Part shown: positions 47,605 through 64,000 of the stretch, piece after piece | Layout: the number at the start of each line of letters is the position of its first letter | How positions within the stretch are numbered: position 1 is the stretch's first letter | From: Asterias amurensis | Lineage: Eukaryota > Echinodermata > Asteroidea > Forcipulatida > Asteriidae | Length of the DNA stretch: 64,000 nucleotides | Direction: 5' to 3' | Assembly (NCBI RefSeq): GCF_032118995.1 | Contig: NC_092665.1 | Span: forward strand, 11,326,512 to 11,390,511 | Position numbers and translations under genes: made by a program | The notes under the pieces: model-generated | The model's input: only the letters and a program-made list of their open reading frames with translations | What the model was told of the DNA's origin: nothing | The model's database searches: none

Positions 47605-64000
<16,396 letters not shown>

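Overview
The window is animal nuclear DNA: AT-rich, intron-dense and full of short DNA-transposon derivatives and tRNA-derived SINEs. There is no operon structure, Shine-Dalgarno sites or CRISPR. Four protein genes can be rebuilt exon by exon, with GT-AG junctions and reading phases that agree at every join. They are a 5' part of OTUD3 (minus, 206-5954), a complete SLC25A33/36 pyrimidine-nucleotide carrier (minus, 14920-22435), a complete PXYLP1-like 2-phosphoxylose phosphatase (plus, 28699-35129), and the 3' part of a calsyntenin (minus, 47605-64000). Gene divergence and repeat style suggest an invertebrate deuterostome, most likely an echinoderm (perhaps a sea star). That placement is an inference.

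Layout. 1-6 kb: OTUD3 exons 1-5, with its introns carrying TTAA-flanked MITEs. 6-14.9 kb: intergenic, made of MITEs, a 0.66 kb fold-back element with a roughly 10-bp target duplication, and a GATATC-rich element. 14.9-22.4 kb: SLC25A33/36 in seven coding exons. 22.4-28.7 kb: shared upstream region of two divergent genes, with CCAAT boxes next to the carrier start. 28.7-35.1 kb: PXYLP1 in four coding exons, with a SINE-derived 107-bp minisatellite in intron 2. 35.1-47.6 kb: tail-to-tail interval (probable 3' UTRs, SINEs, an 80-bp minisatellite, a long ATT microsatellite). 47.6-64 kb: the last six complete calsyntenin coding exons plus part of a seventh. Its introns hold a 2.3 kb transposon with 0.5 kb inverted repeats and a decayed coding region, partial copies of an exon end, and a three-layer transposon nest.

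The genes do not form one pathway. OTUD3 is a cytosolic deubiquitinase, the carrier moves pyrimidine nucleotides across the inner mitochondrial membrane, PXYLP1 acts in the Golgi on the proteoglycan linkage region, and calsyntenin is a neuronal kinesin-1 cargo receptor. Their linkage is still notable. SLC25A36, PXYLP1 and CLSTN2 lie close together on human 3q23, and SLC25A33 and CLSTN1 lie together on human 1p36, so the window looks like a pre-duplication ancestor of that block.

No new defence or enzymatic system was found. The novelty lies in the mobile DNA: a TTAA MITE family with insertion sites readable inside other repeats, two minisatellites grown from SINE bodies, nested elements with clear target duplications, and a decayed transposon gene of uncertain class.
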